Positions 1 to 8,803 are shown, counted from the stretch's first letter. The stretch is 64,000 nucleotides of DNA from CAMLIZ01 sp040758375 (GCA_040758375.1 JBFLWE010000001.1:1-64000); one strand, 5' to 3'. The notes: generated by a model not told the origin, from the letters alone. Program-made: numbers and translations.

Positions 1-1
1 C

Positions 2-1087
2 AGCGTGGCCGTGGCCGGGGTGGTGGCCTCGCTCAGCCTGGGCGTGGCCCTCACCGTGATGGTGGGCAGCTTCCGCCATGCGGTGGACGGCTGGCTGCAG
101 CAGTTGCTGCCGGCCGACCTGTACCTGCGCCATGGCGCGGCCGGGGGAGACGGTACGCCGCTGCCGCCCGGCCTGGCCGCCGCCGCGGCGGCGCTGACCG
201 GCGTGCAACGGGTGCAGGCGCAGCGCGCGCTGTCGCTCACGCTCGATCCGCGCCGACCCGCCGTGCTGCTGCTGGCGCGCCCGCTGCCCGATCCGGCGCA
301 GCTGCCGCTGACCGGCGCGGTGCTGCCCGCGCCGGCCGGCACCATGGGGGTGTTCGTCAGCGAGGCGATGGTGAGCCTGTACGGTGCGCGGCCGGGCCGC
401 GAGCTGCTGCTGCCGCTGGGCGCGCAAGGCAGCCACCGCGTGTTCGTGCGCGGCGTCTGGCGCGACTATGCGCGGCAGCATGGCTCGCTGATGATGGACC
501 TGGCCGACTACCGGCGCCTCACCGGCGACACCAGCATCACCGACCTGGCGCTGTGGCTGGCGCCCGGGGCCGATTTGGCGCAGGTGCAGGCGGCACTGCG
601 CCGGGCCGCCGGCGCCACGCCGCTGGAAATGGCCACCACCGCCGAGCTGCGCGCGTTCTCGCTCCGGCTGTTCGACCGCAGCTTTGCCGTCACCACCTAC
701 CTGCAGGCGGTGGCCATCGCGATCGGCCTGTTCGGCATCGCCGCCAGCTTCTCGGCGCAGGTGCTGGCGCGGCGCAAGGAATTCGGCATGCTGGCCCACC
801 TGGGCGTGAGCCGGCCGCAGCTGATCGCGCTGGTGGCCGGCGAAGGCGCCGTGTGGACTGGCGCGGGCGCGCTGCTGGGGCTGGCGCTCGGCCTAGCGGT
901 GAGCGTGGTGCTGGTGCACGTGGTCAACCCGCAGAGCTTCCACTGGACGATGGAGATGACCGTGCCCTGGCTGCGCCTGGCTGCGCTGTGCACGGCGGTG
1001 CTGGCCGCCGGCACCCTGACCGCCGCGCTCTCGGGCCGCGCGGCCGCGGGGCGCGAAATGGCACTGGCCGTGAAGGAGGACTGGTGA
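2..1087 (+). CDS. FtsX-family ABC transporter permease, 5' end outside window
   Basis: C-terminal 361 codons of a MacB/LolC-type permease subunit; the frame is open to the window edge, so the true start lies upstream. A hydrophobic segment (visible residues about 5-23) is followed by a long extracytoplasmic domain (about 30-225). Then comes the FtsX core with three further membrane segments at about 228-252, 275-303 and 322-345, and a conserved-looking 'RRKEFGMLAHLGVSRPQL' cytoplasmic loop typical of this family. Its stop overlaps the start of the next gene (ATGA). Permease next to an AttH/CrtC-like protein is a recurring arrangement (AttFGH-type transporters), so the pair probably works together at the cell envelope. 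The transported substrate cannot be told from sequence. Confidence 0.85.
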   Translation, partial: SVAVAGVVASLSLGVALTVMVGSFRHAVDGWLQQLLPADLYLRHGAAGGDGTPLPPGLAAAAAALTGVQRVQAQRALSLTLDPRRPAVLLLARPLPDPAQLPLTGAVLPAPAGTMGVFVSEAMVSLYGARPGRELLLPLGAQGSHRVFVRGVWRDYARQHGSLMMDLADYRRLTGDTSITDLALWLAPGADLAQVQAALRRAAGATPLEMATTAELRAFSLRLFDRSFAVTTYLQAVAIAIGLFGIAASFSAQVLARRKEFGMLAHLGVSRPQLIALVAGEGAVWTGAGALLGLALGLAVSVVLVHVVNPQSFHWTMEMTVPWLRLAALCTAVLAAGTLTAALSGRAAAGREMALAVKEDW

Positions 1088-2190
1088 TGCACGGCACGAC
1101 CCGCAGGCAACACCTGCAGGCGCTGGGGCTGGCATTGCTGGCACCGGGCGCCGCGCGCGCGCAGCCTGCCTTCGAAGGCGTGCGGCCGCGCGCGCTGGTG
1201 TTTCCGCGCGACCACGGCGCGCATCCCGACACGCGCACCGAATGGTGGTACGTCACCGGCAGCCTGGCGGCCGAAGACCACAGCGTGTTCGGCTTCCAGG
1301 TGACCTTCTTCCGCTCACGCACCGAGGTGCCGCGCGACCACCCCAGCCGCTTTGCGGCGCGCCAGCTGCTGTTTGCGCATGCCGCGCTGACCGACCTGCC
1401 GCAGCAGCGCCTGCGCCACGACCAGCGCATCGCGCGCGCCGGCTTCGGCATTGCCGAAGCGGCGCAGGACGACACGCGCGTGGTGCTGCGCGACTGGCGC
1501 TTCGAGCGCCGCGAAGGCGAGCACGGCAGCCTCTACCGTGCGCAAGTCGACAGCCGCGCCACCGGCTTCACGCTCGACCTGGAGCTGGCCGCCACGCAAC
1601 CGCTGCTGCTGCAGGGCACCGGTGGGTTCTCGCGCAAGGGTCCGCTGCCCTCGCAGGCCAGCCACTACGTGAGCGAGCCGCAGCTGCGCGTGGCCGGCAC
1701 GCTGCGGCGCGACGGCCGGTCGGCCCGCGCGAGCGGCCGCGCGTGGCTCGACCACGAATGGAGCGAAACCTACATGCCGGCCGGCGCCGTGGGCTGGGAC
1801 TGGATCGGCATGAACCTCGACGACGGCAGCGCGCTGATGGCCTTTCGCCTGCGCACGCGCGAAGGCAGCACGCTGTGGGGCGGCGGCAGCCTGCGCCGCC
1901 CCGGGCAGCCCGCGCGGGTGTTCGAAGGCGAGCAGGCCGTGCTGTTCACCGCCGGCCGCCACTGGACCAGCCCGGCCACCGGCATCCGCTACCCCGTGCA
2001 ATGGCAGGTGTCCACGCCGGCGGGCCGCTTCGAGGTGCGCGCGCTGCTGGACGCGCAGGAACTCGACAGCCGCAACAGCACCGGCACCGTCTACTGGGAA
2101 GGCCTGAGCGATCTGCTGGACGACCAAGGCCGGCGCATCGGGCGCGGCTATCTCGAGATGACCGGCTATGCCGGCGGGTTGAGGATCTGA
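1087..2190 (+). CDS. AttH / carotenoid 1,2-hydratase-like lipocalin-fold protein
   Basis: 367-aa exported protein. The N-terminus carries twin arginines (TTRRQHLQALG) followed by a hydrophobic stretch ending AARAQ, so a Tat-like signal peptide cleaved near residue 25 is likely. The mature part starts with the family signature 'DTRTEWWYVTG' and contains 'ASHYVSEPQL' and 'AWLDHEWSE', hallmarks of the AttH/CrtC (DUF2006/CrtC-like) double lipocalin fold. Its start overlaps the permease stop by 4 nt, implying translational coupling, and it is followed directly by the YbaN-like gene. In this context it is more likely an envelope partner of the ABC transporter than a carotenoid enzyme, since no carotenoid genes are visible. 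That assignment of role is inference. Confidence 0.85.
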   Translation: MHGTTRRQHLQALGLALLAPGAARAQPAFEGVRPRALVFPRDHGAHPDTRTEWWYVTGSLAAEDHSVFGFQVTFFRSRTEVPRDHPSRFAARQLLFAHAALTDLPQQRLRHDQRIARAGFGIAEAAQDDTRVVLRDWRFERREGEHGSLYRAQVDSRATGFTLDLELAATQPLLLQGTGGFSRKGPLPSQASHYVSEPQLRVAGTLRRDGRSARASGRAWLDHEWSETYMPAGAVGWDWIGMNLDDGSALMAFRLRTREGSTLWGGGSLRRPGQPARVFEGEQAVLFTAGRHWTSPATGIRYPVQWQVSTPAGRFEVRALLDAQELDSRNSTGTVYWEGLSDLLDDQGRRIGRGYLEMTGYAGGLRI

Positions 2191-2558
2191 TGCTGCGCCA
2201 TACCGTGCTGCTGCTGTGGCGAGTGCTCGCGCTGGCCAGCCTGGCGCTGGGCGTCGTGGGCATCGCGCTGCCCGTGCTGCCCACCGTGCCGTTTCTGCTG
2301 CTGTCGGCCTGGTCGGCGGGCAAGGGCTGGCCGCAGATGGAAGCCTGGCTGCTGAGGCACCCACGCTATGGCCCGCCGATCCGGCGCTGGCGCGAGCGCG
2401 GCGCCGTGCCGCGCAGCGCGAAGTGGCTGGCCACGGCCGGCATGTCGCTCAGCGCACTCGTGGTGGGCCTGGCGGCGATGGCCTGGTGGTTGAAGCTGCT
2501 GGTGGGCGCCTTGCTGCTCGGCGTGGGCACCTGGTTGTGGCGCAGGCCCGAGCAGTAG
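2190..2558 (+). CDS. YbaN-like DUF454 inner membrane protein
   Basis: 122-aa small membrane protein. It has an N-terminal hydrophobic hairpin with the family pattern 'GVVGIALPVLPTVPFLLLSAW' split over residues about 20-42, a polar central stretch with 'HPRYGPPIRRWRERGAVP', and two C-terminal membrane segments (about 75-115). This pattern matches the DUF454/YbaN family, whose molecular function is unknown. The ATG overlaps the stop of the AttH-like gene by one base (TGATG), so it is probably the last gene of the permease-AttH operon. Length is normal for the family. Confidence 0.85.
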   Translation: MLRHTVLLLWRVLALASLALGVVGIALPVLPTVPFLLLSAWSAGKGWPQMEAWLLRHPRYGPPIRRWRERGAVPRSAKWLATAGMSLSALVVGLAAMAWWLKLLVGALLLGVGTWLWRRPEQ

Positions 2559-2704
2559 CCGTCGCACAGCCGCGGCAGCTGTAGGCATTGCCCTGCACCC
2601 TTTTGCGCGGCGCGCTGGCAGCCCGCGGCGGCTGCGGTTTTTACAGTGGCTCCATTGCCTGGCGGCGCTTGCGCTGCCGGATGCCAGCCGGAGTTTCGTC
2701 AACC

Positions 2705-3334
2705 GTGAAAGCCGCCCCGTGGATCCTCGTTGCCGCGCTGCTGCCGTCGCTGGCGGTGCATGCCGACGTGCAGGCCTTGCCGCGCGTGGACCCATCGCAG
2801 CTGCACGGCACCTGGTACGAGATGGCCCGGTTGCCGCACAACGCCGACGCGCCATGCACCAGCGACGCCACCGCGCACTACGCGGCGCAGGCCGACGGCA
2901 GCTTTGCCGTGACCACCTCCTGCCGCACCGCCAGCGGCAGGCTCGAGACCGACGTCGGGCGGGCCTGGCCGAAGGACGGCGACCCGCGCAACGCGGCCCG
3001 CATGAAGGTGTCGTTCCTGCCGCGATGGCTGCAGTGGCTGCCCGTGCGCAGGAGCGAGTGGTGGGTGGTGATGCTCGATCCCGCCAACCAATACGCCGTG
3101 GTCAGCGAACCCGAAGGCCGGCGCCTGCGCGTACTGGCCCGCACGCCGGCGCTGCCGCCCGAGCAGCTGGGACGCATCGCGGACCGGCTCGCGGCCCAAG
3201 GCTTCCCGGCGCGCACGCTGGTGCTGACCAAGCATTCGGCCGTCTTGAGGGAGATGGACTGGGAGCCCGGCGCGCCCTTCAGGGCACGCCCCCGGCTGAT
3301 CGTGCGGCAAGACGCCGCAGGCCCAGCCGCCTGA
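2705..3334 (+). CDS. Blc-type lipocalin family protein
   Basis: 209 aa if the GTG at 2705 is the start; an in-frame ATG at 2681 is an alternative. I prefer 2705 because it opens a normal signal peptide (KAAPWILVAALLPSLAVHA) and has GGAG 11 nt upstream. The mature part shows the bacterial lipocalin signature 'LHGTWYEMARLPH' near its N-terminus, then 'GRAWPKDGDPRNAARMKVSFLP', broken here into two parts of one strand region, and 'YAVVSEP'. Members bind lipophilic ligands such as lysophospholipids at the outer membrane. No lipobox cysteine follows the signal peptide, so it is probably periplasmic rather than lipid-anchored, unlike E. coli Blc. Confidence 0.85.
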   Translation: MKAAPWILVAALLPSLAVHADVQALPRVDPSQLHGTWYEMARLPHNADAPCTSDATAHYAAQADGSFAVTTSCRTASGRLETDVGRAWPKDGDPRNAARMKVSFLPRWLQWLPVRRSEWWVVMLDPANQYAVVSEPEGRRLRVLARTPALPPEQLGRIADRLAAQGFPARTLVLTKHSAVLREMDWEPGAPFRARPRLIVRQDAAGPAA

Positions 3335-3369
3335 ACCATGACCGTGAAACCATGACAGGAGCTACTTCG

Positions 3370-3828
3370 ATGATGAAGCGACACGAACCGAAACGCGCCG
3401 GCAGAGCTGCCGTGCTGGCCGCAGCGCTCGCGGCAGCGTTCTCGCTGGCCGCCTGCGACAACCGCACCGACGACGGCAGCACCGTGGGCCAGAAGGTCGA
3501 TTCGGCGATCGAACGCGCCGAGACCGCCGCCGACAACGCAAAGCAGGAAGCGCGCGAAGCCGGACGCGACATCCGCGGCGAAACCCGCGAGGCCACCGCC
3601 GAGGCCAGCGACCGCGTGGCCGATGCCGCCATCACCGCTTCGGTGAACGCCGACCTCGCCAAGGACCCGGACCTGTCGGCGCTGCGCATCAACGTGGACA
3701 CCAGCAACGGCCGCGTCACGCTGCGCGGCACGGCCCCGAGCGAGGAAGCCAAGCAGCGCGCCACCGAGCTGGCCGCCAACGTCAAGGGCGTGAGCAGCGT
3801 CGACAACGAGCTGTCGGTGCAGAAGTAG
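3370..3828 (+). CDS. BON domain lipoprotein
   Basis: 152-aa lipoprotein. Start chosen at the first of two tandem ATGs, 8 nt after AGGAG; the ATG at 3352 lies upstream of this ribosome site. The signal peptide ends in a good lipobox (SLAAC, Cys29). A highly charged Ala/Glu/Arg-rich region (about 35-85) probably forms a helix. It is followed by one BON domain (about 85-150), with 'ALRINVDTSNGRVTLRGTAP' split around its central strand-turn and ending 'KGVSSVDNELSV'. BON domains occur in periplasmic OsmY/DolP-type proteins that associate with phospholipid. Only a single BON copy is present, fewer than in OsmY. Confidence 0.9.
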   Translation: MMKRHEPKRAGRAAVLAAALAAAFSLAACDNRTDDGSTVGQKVDSAIERAETAADNAKQEAREAGRDIRGETREATAEASDRVADAAITASVNADLAKDPDLSALRINVDTSNGRVTLRGTAPSEEAKQRATELAANVKGVSSVDNELSVQK

Positions 3829-3829
3829 G

Positions 3830-4432
3830 TCAGCCGAACAGCCGGGTCGCGATCTGCGCGACGTGGCGGCCCTGGTAGCGGGCCATGCCCAGCTCCTGCT
3901 CGCTGGGCATGCGCTCGCCCTTGCCGCCGACGATGGTGGAGGCGCCGTAGGGGCTGCCGCCCTTGATCTCGTCCAGCCCCATCTGGCGCTGCTCGGCATA
4001 GGGCAGGCCCACGACGATCATGCCCTGGTGCAGCAGCGTGGGAATGAACGTGAGGATGGTGCTCTCCTGCCCGCCGTGCTGGGTGGCGCTGGCGCAGAAC
4101 ACCGAACCCACCTTGCCCACCAGCGCGCCGCTGGCCCACAGGCCACCGGTCTGGTCGAGGAAGTTGCGCATCTGGCCGGTCATGTTGCCGAAGCGGGTGC
4201 CGGTGCCGAAGACGATGGCGTCGTAGCCGGGCAGCTCCTCCACCCGTGCGATCGGCGCGGGCTGGTCGGCCTTGCCGCCGGCCTTCATGAACACCTCTTC
4301 GGGCACCGTCTCGGGCACCCGCTTGATGTCCACCCGGCTGCCCGCCACTTCGCGCGCGCCTTCGGCGACGGCCTGGGCCATGGCCTCGATGTGGCCGTAG
4401 AAGCTGTGGTAGAGGACGAGGACCTTGGCCAT
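3830..4432 (-). CDS. wrbA: NAD(P)H:quinone oxidoreductase, WrbA type
   Basis: 200-aa flavodoxin-fold enzyme that reduces quinones by two electrons with NAD(P)H and FMN. The start at 4432 gives 'MAKVLVLYHSFYGHIEAMA', the expected N-terminus with the FMN phosphate-binding loop. The WrbA signatures 'FGTGTRFGNMTGQMRNFLDQT' (in two halves around residue 80-100), 'FCASATQHGGQESTI' and the C-terminal 'GASTIVGGKGERMPSEQEL' are all present. Length matches WrbA. The upstream open frame beyond 4432 is not coding-like. Transcription would come from the AT-rich region at 4440-4640. It is convergent with the BON gene, with only one base between the stops. Confidence 0.95.
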   Translation of the reverse strand: MAKVLVLYHSFYGHIEAMAQAVAEGAREVAGSRVDIKRVPETVPEEVFMKAGGKADQPAPIARVEELPGYDAIVFGTGTRFGNMTGQMRNFLDQTGGLWASGALVGKVGSVFCASATQHGGQESTILTFIPTLLHQGMIVVGLPYAEQRQMGLDEIKGGSPYGASTIVGGKGERMPSEQELGMARYQGRHVAQIATRLFG

Positions 4433-4537
4433 GGCTGGCACTCCTAGCGGGTTCGGACATCCCGTCTTGTTGGCAAAAGGCGTGCAAGCCTTCTTCAAGG
4501 GCTTGCCGGCGGGCGCCGCAGGACACTCGTGGTGATC

Positions 4538-4635
4538 TCTCTGCAAGCCAGAACCAGCGTTGCTTGGCAAGTTATTGATTTTTCGCGTATTTTTCTCCGG
4601 TCTCTCTGCAGTTTTCTATTTTTTCTCTGCAAGCC
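4538..4635. repeat. AT-rich segment with TCTCTGCAAGCC direct repeats
   Basis: TCTCTGCAAGCC occurs at 4538-4549 and again at 4624-4635, with a partial copy (TCTCTGCAG) at 4603-4611. The DNA between them is unusually AT-rich for this genome (runs such as TTTTTTC and GTTATTGATTTTTCG). The second copy lies inside the last codons of the AlbA_2-type gene. It may hold the wrbA promoter on the minus strand, or mark the edge of an insertion that brought in the neighbouring gene; the sequence does not decide between these. Confidence 0.55.
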
Positions 4636-6280
4636 GCCAACGCGGAGCGCTGTCCACTCCCGCATTGAAGATGACCCCTCTTCGGCGCAACTTGGTCAGC
4701 AGGTTGTTGATCTTGTTGTGTTTCTGCGTGTCGGTCAGCACATCGCTCAGCTTGGGCAGCAACAGCCGGTTGATCTCGGTCCGGTTCGCCTCGCCAAACC
4801 TGCCCAGGTAGTCGGTCAGCAGCTTCGCGTAGAACTCGTCGTCCTGCGCGCGCGTGCGGATGTACTCAGCCTTCCGGTCCGTGGCCGTGGCAACGCCCGC
4901 GGAGACGTGGTAGTGCGGCTTGCGCCCCTCGATCAGCCCGCTGCGCCTGAGCCGCGCCATGGCGTCATCGGGAATGGGCAGCTTCTTCTGCACACGGTCG
5001 AGCGCGAGCACATCAGCCAGCGGCAGGTCGGTCCTGCGGATCAGCAGCAGGCTGTACGCGGGATCTACCACGCCCCCGTACAGCGTCATCCTCACAGCGC
5101 CGGCGTGGCTCAAGTCGTAGTCGGGCAGCGGGAAATAGCGCCGCGCCTGCCCGCGGTAGATCGAGTGGATGCCGTAGCCCATGGTGTCGATCATGTTGAG
5201 CCCGGCCATGGCCTGGGCGAGGAACGGGTTGCGGTAGCGGCGCGGCGTCTTGTCGCCTTGCACGTACTCGTCCGGCTGGCCCTCGAAGAAACCCCCTTCG
5301 TTCTCGAACACCAGCCGGTCCGGCAACTCTGTCACCACCACACGCCCGTGGCGCGTGTAGTCCTGGTGGGCGATGCAGTTGTGCAGTGCCTCCAGCACGA
5401 TCCGCTGGTCGTACTTCGACACCTCCACCTGCACCAGTTGGTCCTGCGGCAGCAGGCGCAGCTGGACGTTGCGAATGCGCTGGTACAGCCGTGTGCTGGA
5501 CAGCAGGAACGGAGGGCCGAAATGCTCGTAGGCACGCTCCGGCCCTTCGAGCCTCCAGGTCAGCTGCGCCGGGTGGGGCAGGAGATGCCAGGCTGCCTCC
5601 GGTCTTCCCAACAACAGCAACGCCGCCCGCGTGACGCACCCATCATGGGTGAGCCTTGCGCGGTCCAGGAAGCTGGCAAGCGGCCACCCCTGCACTTCCC
5701 CCGCCGCAAACCGGTTGGCATGCTTCTGCGCAAACGACTCCCGCGCCTTGGCGACCGCCGCATCGTCCAGATCGGCCAATGAGGCAGCGGCTGCCACCTG
5801 CGCCGTCCAGTCCTGCGCGAGCGTCTGCCCGCGGATCTCGTCCAGCTTGTCCAAGCCCAGCGACGTGAGACTCTCACCCGCCCTTGCGTGGTAGTGCCCC
5901 TTCCATGCGATCGGGATGCCGCGTGGGGCGGGCGGAACCTCGAACAGCACCACGCGACCGTCGGCATGGCGCAACTCGTGGACCTCGCGGAACGTGATGC
6001 GCGGCTCGGCGTTCTCGGCCACCTGCATCTTCAGCGACTGCAGGCGCTCAGGCTGCGGTCGGTAGTCGGTGCCCACCACGCCACGTGTCTTGTTGTTCAC
6101 GCCGAACACCAGCCATGCCGACTCGACCCCGCGCAAGTTGGCCTCGTTGGCCAGCGCGGAGAAGTACTTGCCGATCTCGTCGGTGCTGTAGTCGTTGCTG
6201 GCCTGCTTGAACTCCACCACCTCGTTTTCCCAGGTGGCGATCAGGTTCTCCAGCAGTGCGGTCAGCGCGGCTTGGTCCAT
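4616..6280 (-). CDS. Schlafen AlbA_2-type putative ATP-binding protein
   Basis: 554 aa. The N-terminus 'ENEVVEFKQASND' plus 'GKYFSALANEANL' and 'AWLVFGVNNKTRGVVGTDY' is the AlbA_2 (Schlafen-group) domain, about residues 10-130. A middle segment with 'EALHNCIAHQDYTRHGRVVV' and 'VFENEGGFFEG' resembles the C-terminal ATPase/dimerisation domain (HATPase_c_4) found in this family. A C-terminal winged-helix-like portion ends in many charged residues. Such proteins are often called putative transcriptional regulators or helicases and are common on mobile DNA and in defence islands; the real biochemical role is unknown. It stands between housekeeping genes, next to AT-rich repeat DNA, so a transferred origin is plausible. 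A 31-codon ORF ends 10 nt upstream of its ATG. Confidence 0.8.
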   Translation of the reverse strand: MDQAALTALLENLIATWENEVVEFKQASNDYSTDEIGKYFSALANEANLRGVESAWLVFGVNNKTRGVVGTDYRPQPERLQSLKMQVAENAEPRITFREVHELRHADGRVVLFEVPPAPRGIPIAWKGHYHARAGESLTSLGLDKLDEIRGQTLAQDWTAQVAAAASLADLDDAAVAKARESFAQKHANRFAAGEVQGWPLASFLDRARLTHDGCVTRAALLLLGRPEAAWHLLPHPAQLTWRLEGPERAYEHFGPPFLLSSTRLYQRIRNVQLRLLPQDQLVQVEVSKYDQRIVLEALHNCIAHQDYTRHGRVVVTELPDRLVFENEGGFFEGQPDEYVQGDKTPRRYRNPFLAQAMAGLNMIDTMGYGIHSIYRGQARRYFPLPDYDLSHAGAVRMTLYGGVVDPAYSLLLIRRTDLPLADVLALDRVQKKLPIPDDAMARLRRSGLIEGRKPHYHVSAGVATATDRKAEYIRTRAQDDEFYAKLLTDYLGRFGEANRTEINRLLLPKLSDVLTDTQKHNKINNLLTKLRRRGVIFNAGVDSAPRWRLAEKK

Positions 6281-6290
6281 GGAGGCAGCT

Positions 6291-6386
6291 TCAGATGTCC
6301 ATCACTTGCGGCCCGTCGGCCGGCGCGCTGAAGGTCAAGCTGAGTGTGGCACCCAGCAGCCGGTTGATGTCGTCGGTCAGCTTCAT
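6291..6386 (-). CDS. possible 31-aa leader ORF or gene remnant before the AlbA_2 gene
   Basis: ATG at 6386 opens a 31-codon frame (MKLTDDINRLLGATL...) ending at 6291, 10 nt before the AlbA_2 gene. The residue composition looks protein-like, and the frame stays open for at least 18 codons further upstream without a clear start. That suggests the 3' remnant of a longer gene rather than an independent peptide. No convincing ribosome site precedes the ATG. It could also act as a coupling leader for the downstream gene. Function unknown. Confidence 0.3.
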   Translation of the reverse strand: MKLTDDINRLLGATLSLTFSAPADGPQVMDI

Positions 6387-6470
6387 GGCGCGGGACTGTA
6401 GCGCCAGCACGACCGGCCGCGACGCACTCCGGCAGCTCCGGCGCCTCAGCAGGGCACACCGGGCGCCGCG

Positions 6471-7592
6471 TCACCCGCCCTCGAACCTGACGCACTGCTG
6501 CCGCACCACCTCTGGCAGAAACTGCTGCTTGCGCTGCACCTCGCGCAACCACGCGGCGTCGCTGCCCAGCGGGTCGCGCAACGCGTCGAGCAGGTAGTGC
6601 AGCCCTTCTTCGGCCTTCAGGTCCACTGCATGCGCGCCCACGCGGTGGATGGTCTCGCGGATCAGCTCGCGCAAGGGGCGGCGCTCGGCGGTCTGCGGGT
6701 CGATCACTTCGCCGTCCAGGCCGAAGCGGCAGGCCTGAAAGCGGTTGTAGGTGTAGACCAGGTAGTCGTCCTCGCGCGGCTGGAAGGGCCGCTCCGTCAT
6801 CAGCCAGCGCGCCACGCATTGCAGGTACACCGCGATCGCGGCGGCCTTTTCCACCGTGAGCGGCGTGTCCATCACGCGCACTTCGATGGTGCCGAACTCC
6901 GGCTTGGGGCGGATGTCCCAGTAGAAGTCCTTCATCGAGTTGACCACGCCGGTGTGGTGCATCTTGCCGAAGAAGACTTCGAAGTCCTGCCAGGTGAGCA
7001 GGAAGGGCGCGCGCCCCGACAGCGGGAACGCGAACACCGAGTTCAGCCGCGCCGACTGGAAGCCGGTGTCGTAGCCTTGCACATAAGGGCTGGAGGCCGA
7101 CAGCGCGATCACGTGCGGCACGTACTTCGACATCGCGTGCAGCAGCCACAGCGCCTCGTCGGCACTGGGGCAGCCGATGTGCACGTGCTGGCCGAACACG
7201 GTGAACTGCTTGGACAGGTAGCCGTACAGCTCCGAGACCTGGCGGAAGCGCGGGGTGTCGAAGATGCGGCGCCGGCTCCAGTCCTGGAACGGATGGGTGC
7301 CGCCGCCGGCCAGGTGCAGGTTGAGCTGGCCTGCGCAGTCGACCAGCGCGTCGCGCACCTCGCGCAGCTGGTCGATCACCATCGCATGGTCGGTGCAGAT
7401 GCCGGTGGACAGCTCGATCATGCTGCTGGTGATCTCGGGCTTCACGTCGGCCATGAAGCTGCGCTTTTCCAGCAGCCGCAGCAGGTCGGCCGCGCCGTAG
7501 GTGAGGTCGTAGTCGTGCGAGTTGACGATCTGCAGCTCCAGCTCCACGCCCAGTGTGAAAGCCTGCGAGGCGGCAAACGATTCAAGGCTCAT
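6471..7592 (-). CDS. ybdK: YbdK-type carboxylate-amine ligase (GCS2 family)
   Basis: 373-aa glutamate-cysteine ligase-like enzyme. 'FTLGVELELQIVN' near the N-terminus holds the metal-binding glutamates of the GCS2 fold. 'GGGTHPFQDW', 'FGQHVHIGCPS' and 'PKPEFGTIEVRVMDTP' are the other conserved stretches of the YbdK group. E. coli YbdK has weak gamma-glutamyl-cysteine ligase activity; the physiological product is unsettled. The start overlaps the stop of the upstream antiporter gene (ATGA), so the two are translationally coupled. Length is normal. Confidence 0.92.
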   Translation of the reverse strand: MSLESFAASQAFTLGVELELQIVNSHDYDLTYGAADLLRLLEKRSFMADVKPEITSSMIELSTGICTDHAMVIDQLREVRDALVDCAGQLNLHLAGGGTHPFQDWSRRRIFDTPRFRQVSELYGYLSKQFTVFGQHVHIGCPSADEALWLLHAMSKYVPHVIALSASSPYVQGYDTGFQSARLNSVFAFPLSGRAPFLLTWQDFEVFFGKMHHTGVVNSMKDFYWDIRPKPEFGTIEVRVMDTPLTVEKAAAIAVYLQCVARWLMTERPFQPREDDYLVYTYNRFQACRFGLDGEVIDPQTAERRPLRELIRETIHRVGAHAVDLKAEEGLHYLLDALRDPLGSDAAWLREVQRKQQFLPEVVRQQCVRFEGG

Positions 7593-8803
7593 GGCTCACC
7601 CTGGGAGTCGGCCTCGTGCGCCCAGCGCAGGCCGTACAGCATGACCAGCGGCCCGATCAGCTCCACCAGCGCGATCGCCGCCAGCAGCACCGGCATCAGC
7701 GCCGCGCCGGGCTCGGGGTGCGCGCTGGCGAAGTCCAGCCCGATCAGCCAGCCGGTGGCCGAGACCGGCAGCGTGCCCATCACCAGGCAGCCGGCCTGCC
7801 GCCACGACAGCCCGCTGGGCTTGGCCAGCGCGGCCACGGCCACGCCCTTGGCGAGCAGGCGCGCGAGCAGCAAGGCGGCCGCGATGCCGCCGGCGGCCAG
7901 CAGCATGTTCAGCATGCCGGCGGAGCTGACCGCGACGAACAGCACCAGCACCAGCACGCCGCCGGCGGTGCCGAAATGGCGCGGCCAGATCCAGGGCCGC
8001 TCGCTGCGGTTGCGCAGCCAGATGCCGGCCAGCAGCGGCACCAGCAGCGTGGACAGCTGCAGCGTCTTGGCCACCACCAGCGCCAGCAGCACGCAGCCCA
8101 GCAGCAGCACCGTGGAGTTTTCGTTGCGCAGGTCGAGCCGCCGCGCGATGGTGGCCACCACGCTGCCCAGCACCGCACCCAGCAGCAGCGAACCGCCGAA
8201 CGACACCAGCGTGGGCACCAGCGAGCGCTCCCAGCTCGCCGGGTCGCTGAGCACCAGGCCGGCGCTGAGCAGTTGCGCGGCCAGCAAGGCGTACAAGGTG
8301 TTCAGCGCGCTCAGCGCGATCAGCCGCTCGGTCACCTGGCCCGCGGCGGCCGACTCGCCCACCACGCGCAATACCACCGCCGGCGACACGCTCATCGCGA
8401 TGACGGCGAACGCGCCGGCCACGCGCGGCTCCAGGCCCAGGTAGCGCGCGGCGCCATAGACGGCCAGGCCCGACAGCGCGGCCTCCAGCAGGCTGGTGGC
8501 GAGCAGGCGCGTGTTGCGGCGCAGCCAGCGCAGGTTGAGCCGCGCGCCGGTCTCGAACAGCAGCAGCGCCAGCGCCATGTCGATCGCCAGCCGCAGCGCC
8601 GGCTCGCTGCCCTTGGCGCCCACGTTGCCCAGCGCCAGCAGCGCGCCGGCCAGGCCGTAGCCGATCAGGCGCGGCCAGCGCAGCCAGCGCCAGGCGCCTT
8701 CGCCGAGCAATGCCGCCAGCACCAGCAGCAGCGCAATGCCGAGCAAGGCGTCGGTGCGCAAGGCCCACGGCCGGGTGATGAGCGTCCACAGCCCATCGGT
8801 CAT
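7589..8803 (-). CDS. CPA2-type cation:proton antiporter (membrane)
   Basis: 404-aa polytopic protein with about 11-12 hydrophobic segments spread over its length. It resembles the Na+/H+ exchanger domain of CPA2 antiporters: 'LIGYGLAGALLALGNVG', 'ALLLFETGARLNLRWL' (the conserved acidic/F-E-T-G region) and 'VIAMSVSPAVVLRVVGES' fit that family. It has no C-terminal RCK/TrkA-N nucleotide-binding domain, so it is a short version. GGAGGA lies 7 nt upstream of the ATG. It forms an operon with ybdK through a 4-nt overlap. Ion specificity cannot be read from the sequence. Confidence 0.85.
   Translation of the reverse strand: MTDGLWTLITRPWALRTDALLGIALLLVLAALLGEGAWRWLRWPRLIGYGLAGALLALGNVGAKGSEPALRLAIDMALALLLFETGARLNLRWLRRNTRLLATSLLEAALSGLAVYGAARYLGLEPRVAGAFAVIAMSVSPAVVLRVVGESAAAGQVTERLIALSALNTLYALLAAQLLSAGLVLSDPASWERSLVPTLVSFGGSLLLGAVLGSVVATIARRLDLRNENSTVLLLGCVLLALVVAKTLQLSTLLVPLLAGIWLRNRSERPWIWPRHFGTAGGVLVLVLFVAVSSAGMLNMLLAAGGIAAALLLARLLAKGVAVAALAKPSGLSWRQAGCLVMGTLPVSATGWLIGLDFASAHPEPGAALMPVLLAAIALVELIGPLVMLYGLRWAHEADSQGEP

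Noticed and set aside
1087..2190. Carotenoid biosynthesis enzyme CrtC in the strict sense
   Set aside because: The fold signatures match, but no other carotenoid genes are near and the gene is coupled to an FtsX-type permease, so an AttH-like envelope role is more plausible.
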